The notes: generated by a model from the sequence alone, not told the origin. A DNA stretch of 64,000 nucleotides from Clostridiales bacterium (GCA_004555915.1 SFJM01000012.1:14545-78544); one strand, 5' to 3'. Counted from the stretch's first letter, positions 40,601 through 50,197 are shown. Numbers and translations are program-made.

Positions 40601-43333
40601 ATGGCGAGCAAGGTATATATATTAGAAAACCTTGGCTGTGCGCATTGTGCCAGCCAGATAGAGGAAAAGGTCAGACAGCTGCCGCAGGTACAGGAAGCGG
40701 TCATGGTGTTTGCCACAAAACAGCTGCGGGTGAAAACCGACCAGCCGGAAGGACTGGAACAGCAGATTGAAACGATTGCGCAGTCCTTTGAACCGGATAT
40801 AACTGTGCGGGTCAGGGACGCAAAAAAGTCTGTTGGGCATCATCGGCATCATGCGGCAGAGCATCATCACCACGAACACGGTGAGGCATGCAGCTGCGGG
40901 CATGACCACGAGCATGAGCATCATCATGAGCATGGAGAAGCATGTGGCTGTGGGCACGACCACGAGCATGAGCATCACCACCACGAACACGGTGAGGCAT
41001 GCAGCTGCGGACATGGCCACGAACATGAGCATCATCACGAGCATGGGGAAGCATGCGGCTGCGGGCATGACCACGAGCATGAGCATCACCACCACGAACA
41101 CGGTGAGGCATGCAGCTGCGGGCATGACCACGAGCACGAGAATCACCACCACGAACACGGTGAGGCATGTGGCTGTGGGCACGACCATGCGCACGAGCAT
41201 CATCATGACGCGGAACAAGAACCGGTACAGCGCTCCGCTACGGTTGGCGGAGAAACCCGTGTGTATACCATTGAAAATCTGGACTGTGCCAACTGCGGCG
41301 CGAAGATTGAACGCCGGATCAATGCCATGGAGGGTGTGTCTGACGCGGTTCTGACCTTCGCTACCAAGCAGCTGCGTGTCACCGCACCGAATCATGACGG
41401 GCTGGCGGAAAAAATGATGCAGACTGCCCGGGCTGTCGAACCGGATGTGCACATTCTCCCGCCGGAAACAGCGAAGAAACAGCCGAAACAGCAGGATGAC
41501 AGCAATAAAAAAGCCATTCTGGAGCTGGTGATCGGGGCCCTGTGCATGGCGGCTGGTATTGCGCTGGAACAGGTTTCCATGCCGGCGACAATCGCTGTGT
41601 GTGTCATTGGCTATCTTGTGCTTGGCAGGCATGTGGTTTGGACAGCCCTGCGCAATCTGGTCAGCGGTCATGTATTCGATGAAAATTTCCTGATGACCGT
41701 AGCCACCATTGGTGCCTTTGCTATCGGTGACTATCCGGAGGCTGTGGGCGTTATGCTGTTCTTCCAGATCGGCGAGCTGTTTGAGCACGTTGCCGTGGAA
41801 CGCAGCCGTTCACAGATTATGGATGCGGTAGACATGCGTCCGGAAACCGTGCAGTGGGAGCATGGCGGCACAGTGGAAACCATTCCGGCAGAGGAAGCAG
41901 AAGTCAATGATATTCTGATTGTCCGTCCCGGTGACCGCATTCCGCTGGATGGTGAAGTGGTGGAAGGCGAGAGCTTTCTGGATACCTCCGCTGTTACCGG
42001 TGAGCCGGTTCCGGTTCGTGTGGCAGCAGGGGATGAACTGGTCAGCGGTTGTGTCAATACCTCCGGTCTGCTGCGCATGCGTGTGACCAAACCGCTGTCT
42101 GAATCCATGGTAACCCGCATTCTGGATGCTGTGGAAAATGCGGCGGCAAGCAAGCCGAAAATTGACCGGTTTATCACACGGTTTGCCCGTGTGTATACAC
42201 CGATTGTTGTAGCGATTGCCGCACTGACGGCCATTGTCCCGTCCCTGGTTACCGGTGACTGGCAGCATTGGATTTATACCGCACTGACGTTTCTGGTTAT
42301 CAGCTGTCCCTGTGCACTGGTGCTCAGTGTTCCGCTGGCATATTTTGCGGGTATCGGCAGTGCCTCCCGCAAGGGCATTCTGTTCAAGGGCGGTGCATCG
42401 CTGGAGCTGCTGGCAGATGTCCGTGCAGCCGCACTGGATAAGACCGGTACGATTACAAAGGGTACTTTTACTGTGACCGGGCTGGAGCCGGTGCAGGGTC
42501 TGACAGAAGACCAGCTGCTGCAGCTGGCAGCAGGCTGTGAGCAGTCCTCCACCCACCCGATTGGTGTGAGCATTGTTGCGGCAGCGGAGCAGAAACAGCT
42601 GGAACTCCCTGTACCCCATGAGGTACAGGAAACCGCAGGACATGGCATCCGTGCGGTAATCGAGGACAATACCGTGCTGTGCGGCGGCAAAAAGCTGATG
42701 GAGCTGCATGATATTTCCCTGCCGGAGCTGCCGGATGCAGGCGGTGCAACCGTAGTATATGTAGCATGCAACCGGCAGTTTGCCGGACGAATCCGTATTT
42801 CGGACACCATCAAGGAAGATGCGGTACAGGCGATTGCTGCTCTGAAACGGCAGGGAGTTGCTTCCGCTATGCTCACTGGTGACGGAGAAGAAAGTGCCAG
42901 AGCGGTTGCAGCACAGGCGGGTGTAGATCGTGTGGATGCCCATTTGCTGCCGGAAGAAAAGCTGGAACGGCTGCAGGATATTCGCCGGCAGTATGGCCCG
43001 GTGATGTTTGTAGGTGATGGTATCAATGATGCGCCGGTGCTGGCTGGCGCGGATGTAGGTGCCGCCATGGGTACCGGTGCCGATGCTGCCATTGAAGCAG
43101 CGGATGTGGTGTTCCTGACCGGAGAGCTTTCTGCGGTTCCCCAGGCGATTGCACTGGCAAAGCAGACCGCAGCCATTGCAAAGCAGAACATTGTGTTTGC
43201 ACTGGCAATCAAGCTGGCGGTTATGGTACTGGGTCTTGCGGGCATTGCATCCATGTGGCTGGCGGTATTTGCAGACACCGGTGTTGCCATGCTGTGTGTG
43301 CTCAATTCCATCCGTATATTGTATAAAAAGTAA
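40601..43333 (+). CDS. Zn/Cd/Pb-exporting P1B-ATPase with His-rich tandem repeat
   Basis: The 910-residue heavy-metal ATPase has HMA domain 1 (3-70, CAHC at 13-16), a His-rich tandem repeat (80-203), HMA domain 2 (220-285, CANC at 229-232) and the ATPase core. The core shows TGEPVPV (A-domain), SCPCALVLSVP (membrane metal site), DKTGTITKG (phosphorylation), THPIG and GDGINDAP. The CPC motif with Asp in the last helices (FADTGVAML) marks the Zn/Cd/Pb class (ZntA/CadA). The repeat is six units of HEHGEAC-S/G-CGH at 18-19 residues, with 52 His and 12 Cys. RBS AGGAGG; no regulator gene is adjacent. Confidence 0.93.
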   Translation: MASKVYILENLGCAHCASQIEEKVRQLPQVQEAVMVFATKQLRVKTDQPEGLEQQIETIAQSFEPDITVRVRDAKKSVGHHRHHAAEHHHHEHGEACSCGHDHEHEHHHEHGEACGCGHDHEHEHHHHEHGEACSCGHGHEHEHHHEHGEACGCGHDHEHEHHHHEHGEACSCGHDHEHENHHHEHGEACGCGHDHAHEHHHDAEQEPVQRSATVGGETRVYTIENLDCANCGAKIERRINAMEGVSDAVLTFATKQLRVTAPNHDGLAEKMMQTARAVEPDVHILPPETAKKQPKQQDDSNKKAILELVIGALCMAAGIALEQVSMPATIAVCVIGYLVLGRHVVWTALRNLVSGHVFDENFLMTVATIGAFAIGDYPEAVGVMLFFQIGELFEHVAVERSRSQIMDAVDMRPETVQWEHGGTVETIPAEEAEVNDILIVRPGDRIPLDGEVVEGESFLDTSAVTGEPVPVRVAAGDELVSGCVNTSGLLRMRVTKPLSESMVTRILDAVENAAASKPKIDRFITRFARVYTPIVVAIAALTAIVPSLVTGDWQHWIYTALTFLVISCPCALVLSVPLAYFAGIGSASRKGILFKGGASLELLADVRAAALDKTGTITKGTFTVTGLEPVQGLTEDQLLQLAAGCEQSSTHPIGVSIVAAAEQKQLELPVPHEVQETAGHGIRAVIEDNTVLCGGKKLMELHDISLPELPDAGGATVVYVACNRQFAGRIRISDTIKEDAVQAIAALKRQGVASAMLTGDGEESARAVAAQAGVDRVDAHLLPEEKLERLQDIRRQYGPVMFVGDGINDAPVLAGADVGAAMGTGADAAIEAADVVFLTGELSAVPQAIALAKQTAAIAKQNIVFALAIKLAVMVLGLAGIASMWLAVFADTGVAMLCVLNSIRILYKK

Positions 43334-43345
43334 AAAATGGCATGA

Positions 43346-43379
43346 AAAAAACCGCCGGGGCAAATGCTCCGGCGGCTTT
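43346..43379. terminator. Bidirectional terminator
   Basis: CCGCCGG / CCGGCGG stem flanked by A- and T-tracts between the P-ATPase and the DUF6472 gene. Confidence 0.88.
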
Positions 43380-43402
43380 GTGATCTTGGGGACAGAACAG
43401 AG

Positions 43403-43579
43403 TTAATTCTGATGCCGGACGATAGAATATTCATCGCCGGGACGATAATATGGGCAGTTGTCAAAGGTATCCTGGATAAAGTGGCGCATTTCATCCTCAT
43501 CCAGATCCTGCTCGCAGACAGAGTAACCATACTCCTCATCATAGGTAAAATACATACAGTCATCGCATTTGCTTGCCAT
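43403..43579 (-). CDS. DUF6472-like 58-residue acidic Cys protein
   Basis: This short gene encodes MASKCDDCMYFTYDEEYGYS, then VCEQDLDEDEMRHF and a final NCPYYRPGDEYSIV. The four spaced Cys (CDDC, VC, NC) look like a small zinc knuckle. It matches what I recall of DUF6472 proteins common in clostridia; the function is unknown. The RBS GGAG precedes the ATG. It is followed closely by the P-ATPase terminator. Confidence 0.75.
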   Translation of the reverse strand: MASKCDDCMYFTYDEEYGYSVCEQDLDEDEMRHFIQDTFDNCPYYRPGDEYSIVRHQN

Positions 43580-43597
43580 AGGTAAAAGCTCCTTTTT

Positions 43598-44641
43598 TTA
43601 TGAAGGTTTGCGGAATACCCAGTTCCGCTGGATAAAATAGCTGATGCAGAACAGGAAGGTATCCACCAGAATTTTTATCACGGTCAATGGCAGGGGCAGG
43701 AAGGACAGCAGTGTTACCAACCCGCCGCTTGCCAGCATCTGGCACAAAAATAGAATCAGATAACGGATTCCCTGGGCTTTCCAGTCCTCTTCCCGGCTGC
43801 CAAAACTCCAGTTGCGGTTGAGGGTGAAATTAAATACGCCGGAGCAGATGCGGGCGGCAACCGTTGCGGCAAGAATCGCCTGTGCCGTGCGGGTGGGAAG
43901 CAGGAAGGAAAACAACGCAAACAGGGCGATGTCTACCACAAAGCTGCTGAGGGAGGCTACCACAAACCGCAGGGGCATGGCATAAATCCGTGCGGAATCC
44001 ACAATGGGACGGAAATGGGAGACTGCATTGCCATCCTCATAAATTGTCTCAATCGGCAAATAATAAAGTGGCAGTTTGTTTTGCGCCGCAGTGAACAGGA
44101 AATTCATCTCATATTCATACCGGCTACCGGGGACAGACAGGGCAAAATCAAAAAATGCGGAGGGGATACCCCGCAGTCCGGTCTGTGTATCCGGACAGGC
44201 AATGCCGGTGGACAGGCGGAAAAATAACGAGGTAAACCGATTGCCGAACCGGCTGCGCGGGGGAACATCCGGACGGGAAAAATCCCGTGTACCCAGTATG
44301 ATGTGCTCCGGATGCTGTACCGTTTCCCGGGCAACCCGTAGGATATCCGTGACAGCGTGCTGGCCGTCCCCATCCGCCGTGACCACGCCCTGGAGGTCAG
44401 GATACTGTTCCATGGCGGCACGCAGTCCGGTACGGATGGCCGCACCCTTGCCCTGATTGACCTCATGGCGCACCACTGTGCAGCCAAGGTCGGCGCATCG
44501 GTCAAAGAACGAACGGGTCCGGGCACTGCTGCCGTCATCAATGAGGATAATTTTATCTGCGCCGCCGGACCGCAGGGATTCTGCCAGCCGCACCAGCGCT
44601 TCATTGGGATCCAAAGACGGGATCAGGATAGCGATATTCAT
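43598..44641 (-). CDS. Family 2 glycosyltransferase fused to GtrA
   Basis: The 347-residue product has a GT2 domain (1-225; AILIPSLDPNEALVRLAESL, LIDDGSS, NQGKGAAIRTGLRAA, TADGDGQH as DXD-like site) and a C-terminal GtrA four-helix membrane domain (about 225-345; FVVASLSSFVVDIALFALF, FNFTLNRNWSFGS, IQRNWVFR). Such proteins add sugars to undecaprenyl phosphate and flip or decorate surface polymers. The start at 44641 follows GGAGGG. It lies 20 bp after the RluD-family gene. Confidence 0.9.
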   Translation of the reverse strand: MNIAILIPSLDPNEALVRLAESLRSGGADKIILIDDGSSARTRSFFDRCADLGCTVVRHEVNQGKGAAIRTGLRAAMEQYPDLQGVVTADGDGQHAVTDILRVARETVQHPEHIILGTRDFSRPDVPPRSRFGNRFTSLFFRLSTGIACPDTQTGLRGIPSAFFDFALSVPGSRYEYEMNFLFTAAQNKLPLYYLPIETIYEDGNAVSHFRPIVDSARIYAMPLRFVVASLSSFVVDIALFALFSFLLPTRTAQAILAATVAARICSGVFNFTLNRNWSFGSREEDWKAQGIRYLILFLCQMLASGGLVTLLSFLPLPLTVIKILVDTFLFCISYFIQRNWVFRKPS

Positions 44642-44660
44642 GTAGGATCCCTCCGTTTCC

Positions 44661-45620
44661 TCAGTCAAACAATGACATAAATTCCACCCGGGGGGCGGTA
44701 AAGGTTTTGCCGTTCAGGTATGCCAGCGCACCGGCATCCGTGGTAAAATCAAACCGCAGCTTGTGGGAGCACAGCGCCTGGGATTTGCGATGGTATTTCC
44801 GGTTCATTTCATTGGTACCATATTTGCTGTCACCCAGCAGGGGGCGCCCCATATGGGCGAACTGCGCACGCAGCTGGTGGGTGCGTCCGGTAATCAGGTC
44901 GCATTCCACCAGAGACAGCTCCGGGGTTTCCTTCAGGACATGGTATTGGGTAATGGCGGTCCGGGCACCGGGTACCGGACGGTTGTGTACCGTGACACGG
45001 TGCTCCGCCTCGTGACGCAGAATATAGTTTTGGATACGTCCGTCTTTGGGGCGTACATGGCCACAGGTGACACAGAGATAACTCTTGTGGATTTCCCGGT
45101 CACGGATTTTCTGGTTCATCACCCGCAGGGCTTCGGCAGTTTTTGCCGCAATGACAATACCGGAGGTGCCCCGGTCGATGCGGTTGCACAGGGAAGGGGT
45201 AAAGGAAGCCTCCTCATCCGGATTCCAGCGCCCATACTGGAACAGATAAGCCTGAATGCGGGCAATCAGGGTATCCGTGGTGCCATTGTCATCGGCATGT
45301 ACCACCAGACCGGCAGGCTTGTTCACCAGCAGGATATGGTCATCCTCATAGATGACGGAGATGTTGGGCTTGACATGCAGATAGGCCTCGGTTTCGCTGC
45401 GCTTTTTGGGCGCTTCAAAAAATTCATCATTAATATACAGCTGCAGAATATCCCCCTCCTGCAGGCGGTAGGCAAATTCCGTGCGTTTGCCGTTGACCTT
45501 GATGCGCTTGATGCGGATATATTTATGCATCAGCCCGCCGGGCAGATGCGGGACAGCCTTTTCCAGAAACTTATTCAGCCGCTGGCCGCTGTCATTTTTT
45601 TGAATGGTGAACTGTTTCAC
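44661..45620 (-). CDS. RluC/RluD-family pseudouridine synthase
   Basis: The 319-residue enzyme isomerises uridine in rRNA. An N-terminal S4 domain (about 1-65, KFLEKAVPHLPGGLMHKYIR) precedes the catalytic domain with DDHILLVNKPAGLVVH, the active-site motif RIDRGTSGIVIAAK, GHVRPKDGRIQNY and LITGRTHQLRAQFAHMGRPLLGD. The start is GTG at 45620 with AGGAGGT upstream. I cannot choose between RluC and RluD by sequence. Confidence 0.92.
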   Translation of the reverse strand: MKQFTIQKNDSGQRLNKFLEKAVPHLPGGLMHKYIRIKRIKVNGKRTEFAYRLQEGDILQLYINDEFFEAPKKRSETEAYLHVKPNISVIYEDDHILLVNKPAGLVVHADDNGTTDTLIARIQAYLFQYGRWNPDEEASFTPSLCNRIDRGTSGIVIAAKTAEALRVMNQKIRDREIHKSYLCVTCGHVRPKDGRIQNYILRHEAEHRVTVHNRPVPGARTAITQYHVLKETPELSLVECDLITGRTHQLRAQFAHMGRPLLGDSKYGTNEMNRKYHRKSQALCSHKLRFDFTTDAGALAYLNGKTFTAPRVEFMSLFD

Positions 45621-45888
45621 AGCCTGATAACCTCCTGCCGTTGCTTCATGCATTTAGTTTAACCGCACCGGCGGGGAAAAGCAATGTTTTTTGCGAAGAA
45701 TGCCATGACTTTCTGGTTTCAGCGTCCGGAACAGGCGGGAGAAAAGGAACTGTCACTTTTTTACAACAAAACAGGGGAAATTACGAAAGTTTTTTACGGG
45801 AAAATTACCATAAAAAGCTGAAATTTTTTTGATTTTGTGATATAATACATAAATCCTGAAAATGTGGGATGGAATGCAGAGTTTACTG

Positions 45889-45918
45889 TTGACAAACTGT
45901 GTTTTCATGGGGTATACT
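45889..45918 (+). promoter_or_regulatory. Promoter of yceD-rpmF
   Basis: TTGACA, 18-nt spacer, TATACT. A second extended -10 (TGATATAAT) lies 60 bp upstream near 45837-45845. The rest of the 45621-45945 gap is AT-rich and gene-free. Confidence 0.7.
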
Positions 45919-45945
45919 AACAATTGACCGTCAGCGAGGATTGCT

Positions 45946-46449
45946 ATGAAACTCGATTTGAAACGTATCTCGGTAACAGATGGAGCGGTGATTCCGTTTT
46001 CCTATGATGCCGACCTGACACAAGAGGAAATGAACGGGGAATACCCGTTCCGTACACCGGTTCATATCGAAGGGGAGGTCCGGAATCATCTGGGCATTCT
46101 CAAGCTGCATGCAACGGCAAACGCACTGTATGAAACACGGTGTGCCCGCTGTCTGACGCCCGTAAATGTGGATCTTGACGTAACGTGTGACATGATCCTG
46201 TCGCGCGAGGAACAGAAGGATGACCGGGATGACGTATACCAGCTGGAAGGCGACAGCATTGAGCTGGATGATATCGTGATCCCCGCGCTGATTCTGGAAG
46301 TCGATTTTGCATACTACTGCAAACCGGACTGCAAGGGCCTGTGCCCGAAATGCGGTAAAAACCGGAATGAAGGTCCCTGCGGCTGTGACGGACGTGAGAT
46401 TGACAGTCGACTGGCTGTCCTTCAGAAACTTCTGGACAAGAAGGACTGA
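45946..46449 (+). CDS. yceD: DUF177/YceD family protein
   Basis: The 167-residue protein has the YceD signature: ETRCARCLTPVNVDLDVTCD in the middle and YCKPDCKGLCPKCGKNRNEG at the end, with four Cys ready for zinc. In many bacteria yceD precedes rpmF, as here, and takes part in 23S rRNA accumulation. The ATG has GCGAGGA upstream. Confidence 0.92.
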   Translation: MKLDLKRISVTDGAVIPFSYDADLTQEEMNGEYPFRTPVHIEGEVRNHLGILKLHATANALYETRCARCLTPVNVDLDVTCDMILSREEQKDDRDDVYQLEGDSIELDDIVIPALILEVDFAYYCKPDCKGLCPKCGKNRNEGPCGCDGREIDSRLAVLQKLLDKKD

Positions 46450-46507
46450 AGACACTGCAATTCATCAAAAAAGAACTTTAAGGATAGACAGAGGAGGTGT
46501 TACCGAA

Positions 46508-46690
46508 ATGGCAGTACCAAAGAGAAAGACTTCTAAGGCAAGACGTGATACAAGACGTAATAATGTTTGGAAGCTGGCTACTCCGGGTCTGGTTAAGTGC
46601 CCGAAGTGTGGCGAACTGAAGCTCCCGCATCAGGTTTGCAAGGCTTGCGGCTCCTACAATGGCCGTGAAGTCCTGAAGGTTTCCGAGTGA
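46508..46690 (+). CDS. rpmF: Large ribosomal subunit protein bL32
   Basis: The 60-residue protein opens MAVPKRKTSKARRDTRRNNV and carries the zinc ribbon CPKCGELKLPHQVCKACGSY, so it is the Cys-containing (zinc) form of L32. A strong AGGAGGTG precedes the ATG. It forms an operon with yceD and ends at the terminator at 46720. Confidence 0.98.
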   Translation: MAVPKRKTSKARRDTRRNNVWKLATPGLVKCPKCGELKLPHQVCKACGSYNGREVLKVSE

Positions 46691-46719
46691 TTTCGGAGCA
46701 CCCCGGCAGATTGAACAAA

Positions 46720-46759
46720 GAATAGAGAAGGGGTCAATGGCTTCCTTCTCTATTTTTTT
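46720..46759 (+). terminator. Terminator of yceD-rpmF
   Basis: GAATAGAGAAGG / CCTTCTCTATT stem followed by seven T residues. The remaining gap to 47047 holds a small imperfect stem (46828-46846) but no convincing gene. Confidence 0.85.
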
Positions 46760-47047
46760 GCCGTAATTCGGCAAGTAACCTTGACGGGGACGCTGAGAAA
46801 TGCGATAATCGGAACAAGGAGTATACAGTTTCAATTGAGACTGTTTTGGGCGGTATCGGAACAATCAGATGCTGCTCTGGATCAAGTGAAAATCCAGTGA
46901 AAAAACTTGTCATCAGGGGCATGAAAACGGAAAAAGTGCCTGCTGTACCATGAAAAAACATCTGCTGTCTGTATGTTCTGAACGGACAGCAATGGTCTGG
47001 CTGCAGCGGTTCCTGTCCATGCCCTGCAGACCGAAAGGAGTATTCAT

Positions 47048-48379
47048 ATGGCTAAGCCCGTTGTGGCAATTGTGGGACGACCCAATGTGGGAAAATCCCA
47101 GTTGTTTAACCGCTTTGCGGGAAAGCGTCTTTCCATTGTGGAAGATACCCCGGGTATTACCCGTGACCGCCTGTATGCGGATTGTGAATGGCGCGGACGC
47201 ACCTTTCAGGTTGTGGATACCGGCGGTATTGAGCCAAGTACCGACAGCGAAATATTGAAATTTATGCGTGTGCAGGCAGAAACTGCGATTCAGGCAGCAG
47301 ATGTCATTATCCTGATGACAGACCTGCGCAGCGGCATTACCGCCACAGACCAGGAGGTAGCAGCCATGCTGCGCCGTTCCGGCAAGCCGATTGTGCTGGC
47401 AGTAAACAAATGTGACAGGCCAGGTGCGGAGCCGCCGGAATTTTATGAATTTTATAATCTGGGGCTGGGTGATCCCTATGCCATTTCCGCCCTGCATGGC
47501 TATGGCACCGGTGATCTTCTGGATGCCTGCTATGCGCATTTCCCGGAGAACGTGGAGGATGATGAGGACAACCAGTTCATCAAGGTTGCCGTCATCGGCA
47601 AGCCGAATGTGGGCAAGTCCTCCCTGGTAAACCAGATTCTGGGTGAGGAGCGTGTCATTGTCAGCAATATGGCAGGTACCACCCGTGACAGCGTGGATTC
47701 CCGCTTTGAGAATTCCAAGGGAAAATATCTGCTGATTGATACGGCAGGTATCCGCAAACATTCCAAAATCGACGAAAAAATTGAAAAATTCAGCGTCATG
47801 CGTTCTCTTATGGCAATTGAACGGGCAGATGTCTGCGTGATTATGATTGATGCCACCGAGGGCGTTACCGAGCAGGATACCAAGGTTGCCGGTGAAGCGC
47901 ACGATGCGGGCAAGGCATGCATTATCGTTGTGAATAAATGGGACCTGGTTGAAAAGGATGGCAAGACCATGGAGCAGTATACCCAGCGGGTACGCATCGG
48001 GCTTGCGTATATGCCATATGCCCCGGTGCTGTTCCTGTCTGCCAAGACCGGTGCCCGTGTGCATAAGCTGTTTGACTGTATCAATGAGGTTTATGAGCAG
48101 AATGGCCGCCGGATTCCCACCGGTCAGCTCAATACGCTGCTGGCGGAGGCAACTGCCCGTGTCCAGCCGCCTACCGATAAGGGCCGCCGTCTGAAGATTT
48201 ATTACATGACGCAGTCCGGTGTCCGTCCGCCTACGTTTGTCTGTTTCTGTAATGATGCACAGCTGTTCCATTTCTCGTACCAGCGGTATCTGGAAAACCA
48301 GATCCGTGATGTATATGGACTGAATGGTACACCAATCCGCATGATTATCCGTGAACGGAATAATAAGGAGAACGATTGA
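47048..48379 (+). CDS. der: Ribosome-assembly GTPase Der (EngA)
   Basis: The 443-residue protein has two tandem GTPase domains: VAIVGRPNVGKSQLFNRF, DTPGITRD, DTGGIE and NKCD in the first; VAVIGKPNVGKSSLVNQIL, AGTTRDSVD, DTAGIRKHSKI and NKWD in the second. A KH-like C-terminal domain follows (LKIYYMTQSGVRPPTFVCFC). It acts in 50S assembly. AAAGGAGT precedes the ATG. The plsY start overlaps its stop. Confidence 0.98.
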   Translation: MAKPVVAIVGRPNVGKSQLFNRFAGKRLSIVEDTPGITRDRLYADCEWRGRTFQVVDTGGIEPSTDSEILKFMRVQAETAIQAADVIILMTDLRSGITATDQEVAAMLRRSGKPIVLAVNKCDRPGAEPPEFYEFYNLGLGDPYAISALHGYGTGDLLDACYAHFPENVEDDEDNQFIKVAVIGKPNVGKSSLVNQILGEERVIVSNMAGTTRDSVDSRFENSKGKYLLIDTAGIRKHSKIDEKIEKFSVMRSLMAIERADVCVIMIDATEGVTEQDTKVAGEAHDAGKACIIVVNKWDLVEKDGKTMEQYTQRVRIGLAYMPYAPVLFLSAKTGARVHKLFDCINEVYEQNGRRIPTGQLNTLLAEATARVQPPTDKGRRLKIYYMTQSGVRPPTFVCFCNDAQLFHFSYQRYLENQIRDVYGLNGTPIRMIIRERNNKEND

Positions 48380-48993
48380 TGGGTACCATTCTGTTTCTGG
48401 TTGCTGTAGGATATCTGCTGGGCAGCTTTAATTCTGCCATTGTGGTATCCAGGGTATTTATGGGCTATGATATCCGCACAAAAGGCAGTGGAAATGCCGG
48501 GCTGACCAATTCCTATCGCTGTATGGGAACCAGGCCGACGGTTTTTGTCCTGCTGGGTGACATTGCCAAGGCTGTGATTGCTTCGGTGATTGGCAGCATG
48601 ATGATGGGCTCGCTGGGTGTGCTGATTGCGGGCTGCAGTGCGATTATCGGCCATATGTTCCCGCTGTATTTCCGGTTTAAGGGCGGAAAAGGCATTCTGG
48701 TCGGCGGTACAATGATTGCCGTATTTGACTGGAGAATTTTCTGTATTGTCATGCTGTTTTTCTTTGTCCTGGTAGGGATAACCAAATGGGTCTCCCTGGG
48801 TTCGATTGTTGCCACGTCGCTGGTTCCATTCCTCACATTGTTTTTTTATCGGAATGACCCGAACCTGCTGCCGATGGCAGTGATTCTGTTTGCTGTTGCA
48901 ATCGGTGTGGTTTATATGCACCGTGGAAACATTGTGCGCATCGCACAGGGGAAGGAAAATAAATTTACACTGCACAGCGGAAAAGGCAAGTGA
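48379..48993 (+). CDS. plsY: Glycerol-3-phosphate acyltransferase PlsY
   Basis: PlsY makes lysophosphatidate from acyl-phosphate at the membrane. The 204-residue, five-helix protein has GYLLGSFNSAIVVSR, the KGSGNAGLTNSYR motif, and GHMFPLYFRFKGGKGILVGG. The start ATG at 48379 overlaps the der stop (TGATG). gpsA follows 36 bp later and supplies glycerol-3-phosphate. Confidence 0.95.
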   Translation: MGTILFLVAVGYLLGSFNSAIVVSRVFMGYDIRTKGSGNAGLTNSYRCMGTRPTVFVLLGDIAKAVIASVIGSMMMGSLGVLIAGCSAIIGHMFPLYFRFKGGKGILVGGTMIAVFDWRIFCIVMLFFFVLVGITKWVSLGSIVATSLVPFLTLFFYRNDPNLLPMAVILFAVAIGVVYMHRGNIVRIAQGKENKFTLHSGKGK

Positions 48994-49029
48994 GATCTGT
49001 GCTGTACAGGTGAGGGCAAGGAGTTTACG

Positions 49030-50037
49030 ATGAAGATTTTTGTTGTTGGCTGCGGCGGATGGGGTATGGCCCTGTCAATCCTGCTGCATGAAAATGGACA
49101 TGAAGTCACAGCGTGGTCGTGCTTTGAAGAAGAATGCAGGCTGTTGAAGGAGAATCGCGGCAATGAAAAGCTGCTTCCGGGTGTGAAGCTGCCGGAGGAA
49201 ATTGGTCTGACAACCGATCTCAGCGGTGCGGCAGAGGCAGATATTGTACTGATGGCGGTACCGTCCTTTGCGGTGCATTCCACGGCGGAGCAGCTGTCTG
49301 CTGTGATCCGGGAAGGCACCCCGATTGTCAATGTGGGCAAGGGACTGGACCGGGATAATGGCTACTGCCGTTTTTCCGAAACCATCCAGAAGGCAACAGG
49401 GAACAAAAATCCGGTGGTTGCCTTAACCGGCCCCACCCATGCGGAGGAAGTATCCAGAGGCATTCTGACTGCGATTCTGGCAGCATCGGAAAGCCGCGAG
49501 GCGGCAACACTGGTGCAGCAGGCATTTATGAATGACCGGTTCCGTGTGTATGTTTCGCCGGATATTATCGGCGCAGAGCTGGGCGGCTGCTTTAAGAATA
49601 TCATTGCGCTGGCAGCCGGTATCTGTGACGGTATCGGCCTGGGAGACAATTCCAAGGCGGCGCTGATGACCCGTGGCCTGACGGAAATTGCCCGTCTGGG
49701 TGTGGAGCTGGGCGGCAGAAGTGAGACCTTTGCGGGCCTGTCCGGCATGGGTGACCTGATTGTTACCTGTACGTCCATGCATTCCCGCAACCGTCGTGCC
49801 GGCATCCTGATTGGCAAGGGGATGGATGCACAGCAGGCGATGAAGGAAATCGGTGCGGTTGTGGAAGGCTATTATGCAACCGAAGCAGGCTATATGCTGG
49901 CAAAGAAAACCGGCATTGAAATGCCGATTACAACGGCGATGTATGAGCTGCTGTATGAAGGCAAGCCGGTCCAGGAATGTATCCATAGACTGATGTCCCG
50001 TCCGCGTAAGAGCGAGATCGAGGATATCTGGAGATAA
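49030..50037 (+). CDS. gpsA: Glycerol-3-phosphate dehydrogenase [NAD(P)+]
   Basis: GpsA reduces dihydroxyacetone phosphate to glycerol-3-phosphate for lipid synthesis. The 335-residue product has the Rossmann motif VVGCGGWGMALSILLHENGH, NVGKGLDR, ALTGPTHAEEV, the catalytic Lys in GCFKNIIALAAGICDGI and GLSGMGDLIVTC. The der-plsY-gpsA order is common in Firmicutes. AAGGAG precedes the ATG. Confidence 0.97.
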   Translation: MKIFVVGCGGWGMALSILLHENGHEVTAWSCFEEECRLLKENRGNEKLLPGVKLPEEIGLTTDLSGAAEADIVLMAVPSFAVHSTAEQLSAVIREGTPIVNVGKGLDRDNGYCRFSETIQKATGNKNPVVALTGPTHAEEVSRGILTAILAASESREAATLVQQAFMNDRFRVYVSPDIIGAELGGCFKNIIALAAGICDGIGLGDNSKAALMTRGLTEIARLGVELGGRSETFAGLSGMGDLIVTCTSMHSRNRRAGILIGKGMDAQQAMKEIGAVVEGYYATEAGYMLAKKTGIEMPITTAMYELLYEGKPVQECIHRLMSRPRKSEIEDIWR

Positions 50038-50044
50038 AAAATAT

Positions 50045-50092
50045 AACAGCGGGATGCTGCCTCTGAGTGGAGGAACATCTCGCTGTTTTTTT
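50045..50092 (+). terminator. Terminator of der-plsY-gpsA
   Basis: AACAGCGGGATG / CATCTCGCTGTT stem followed by a T-tract. Confidence 0.85.
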
Positions 50093-50136
50093 GTTCTGTA
50101 CAAAGATATAATGGATACAGCAGAGTTATGTTTCAA

Positions 50137-50197
50137 CCCCTCAGTCTCGGCCGATTATCATCGGCCTCGCCAGCTCCCTCCAAGAGGGAGCCTTTGG
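50137..50197 (-). repeat. REP-like unit, single copy A
   Basis: On the minus strand: CCAAAGGCTCCCTC-TTGG-GAGGGAGCTGGC, then a second hairpin (CGAGGCCGATG / CATCGGCC type), then GACTGAGGGG. Same design as the unit near 1145. Confidence 0.75.

Noticed and set aside
40838..41210. Regular repeats that could be taken for a CRISPR array
   Set aside because: The repeats are in frame, about 57 bp apart with no unique spacers, and encode the His-rich segment.
41810..43363. Long antisense frames opposite the P-type ATPase
   Set aside because: The plus-strand ATPase carries all catalytic motifs; antisense frames have no recognisable domain.
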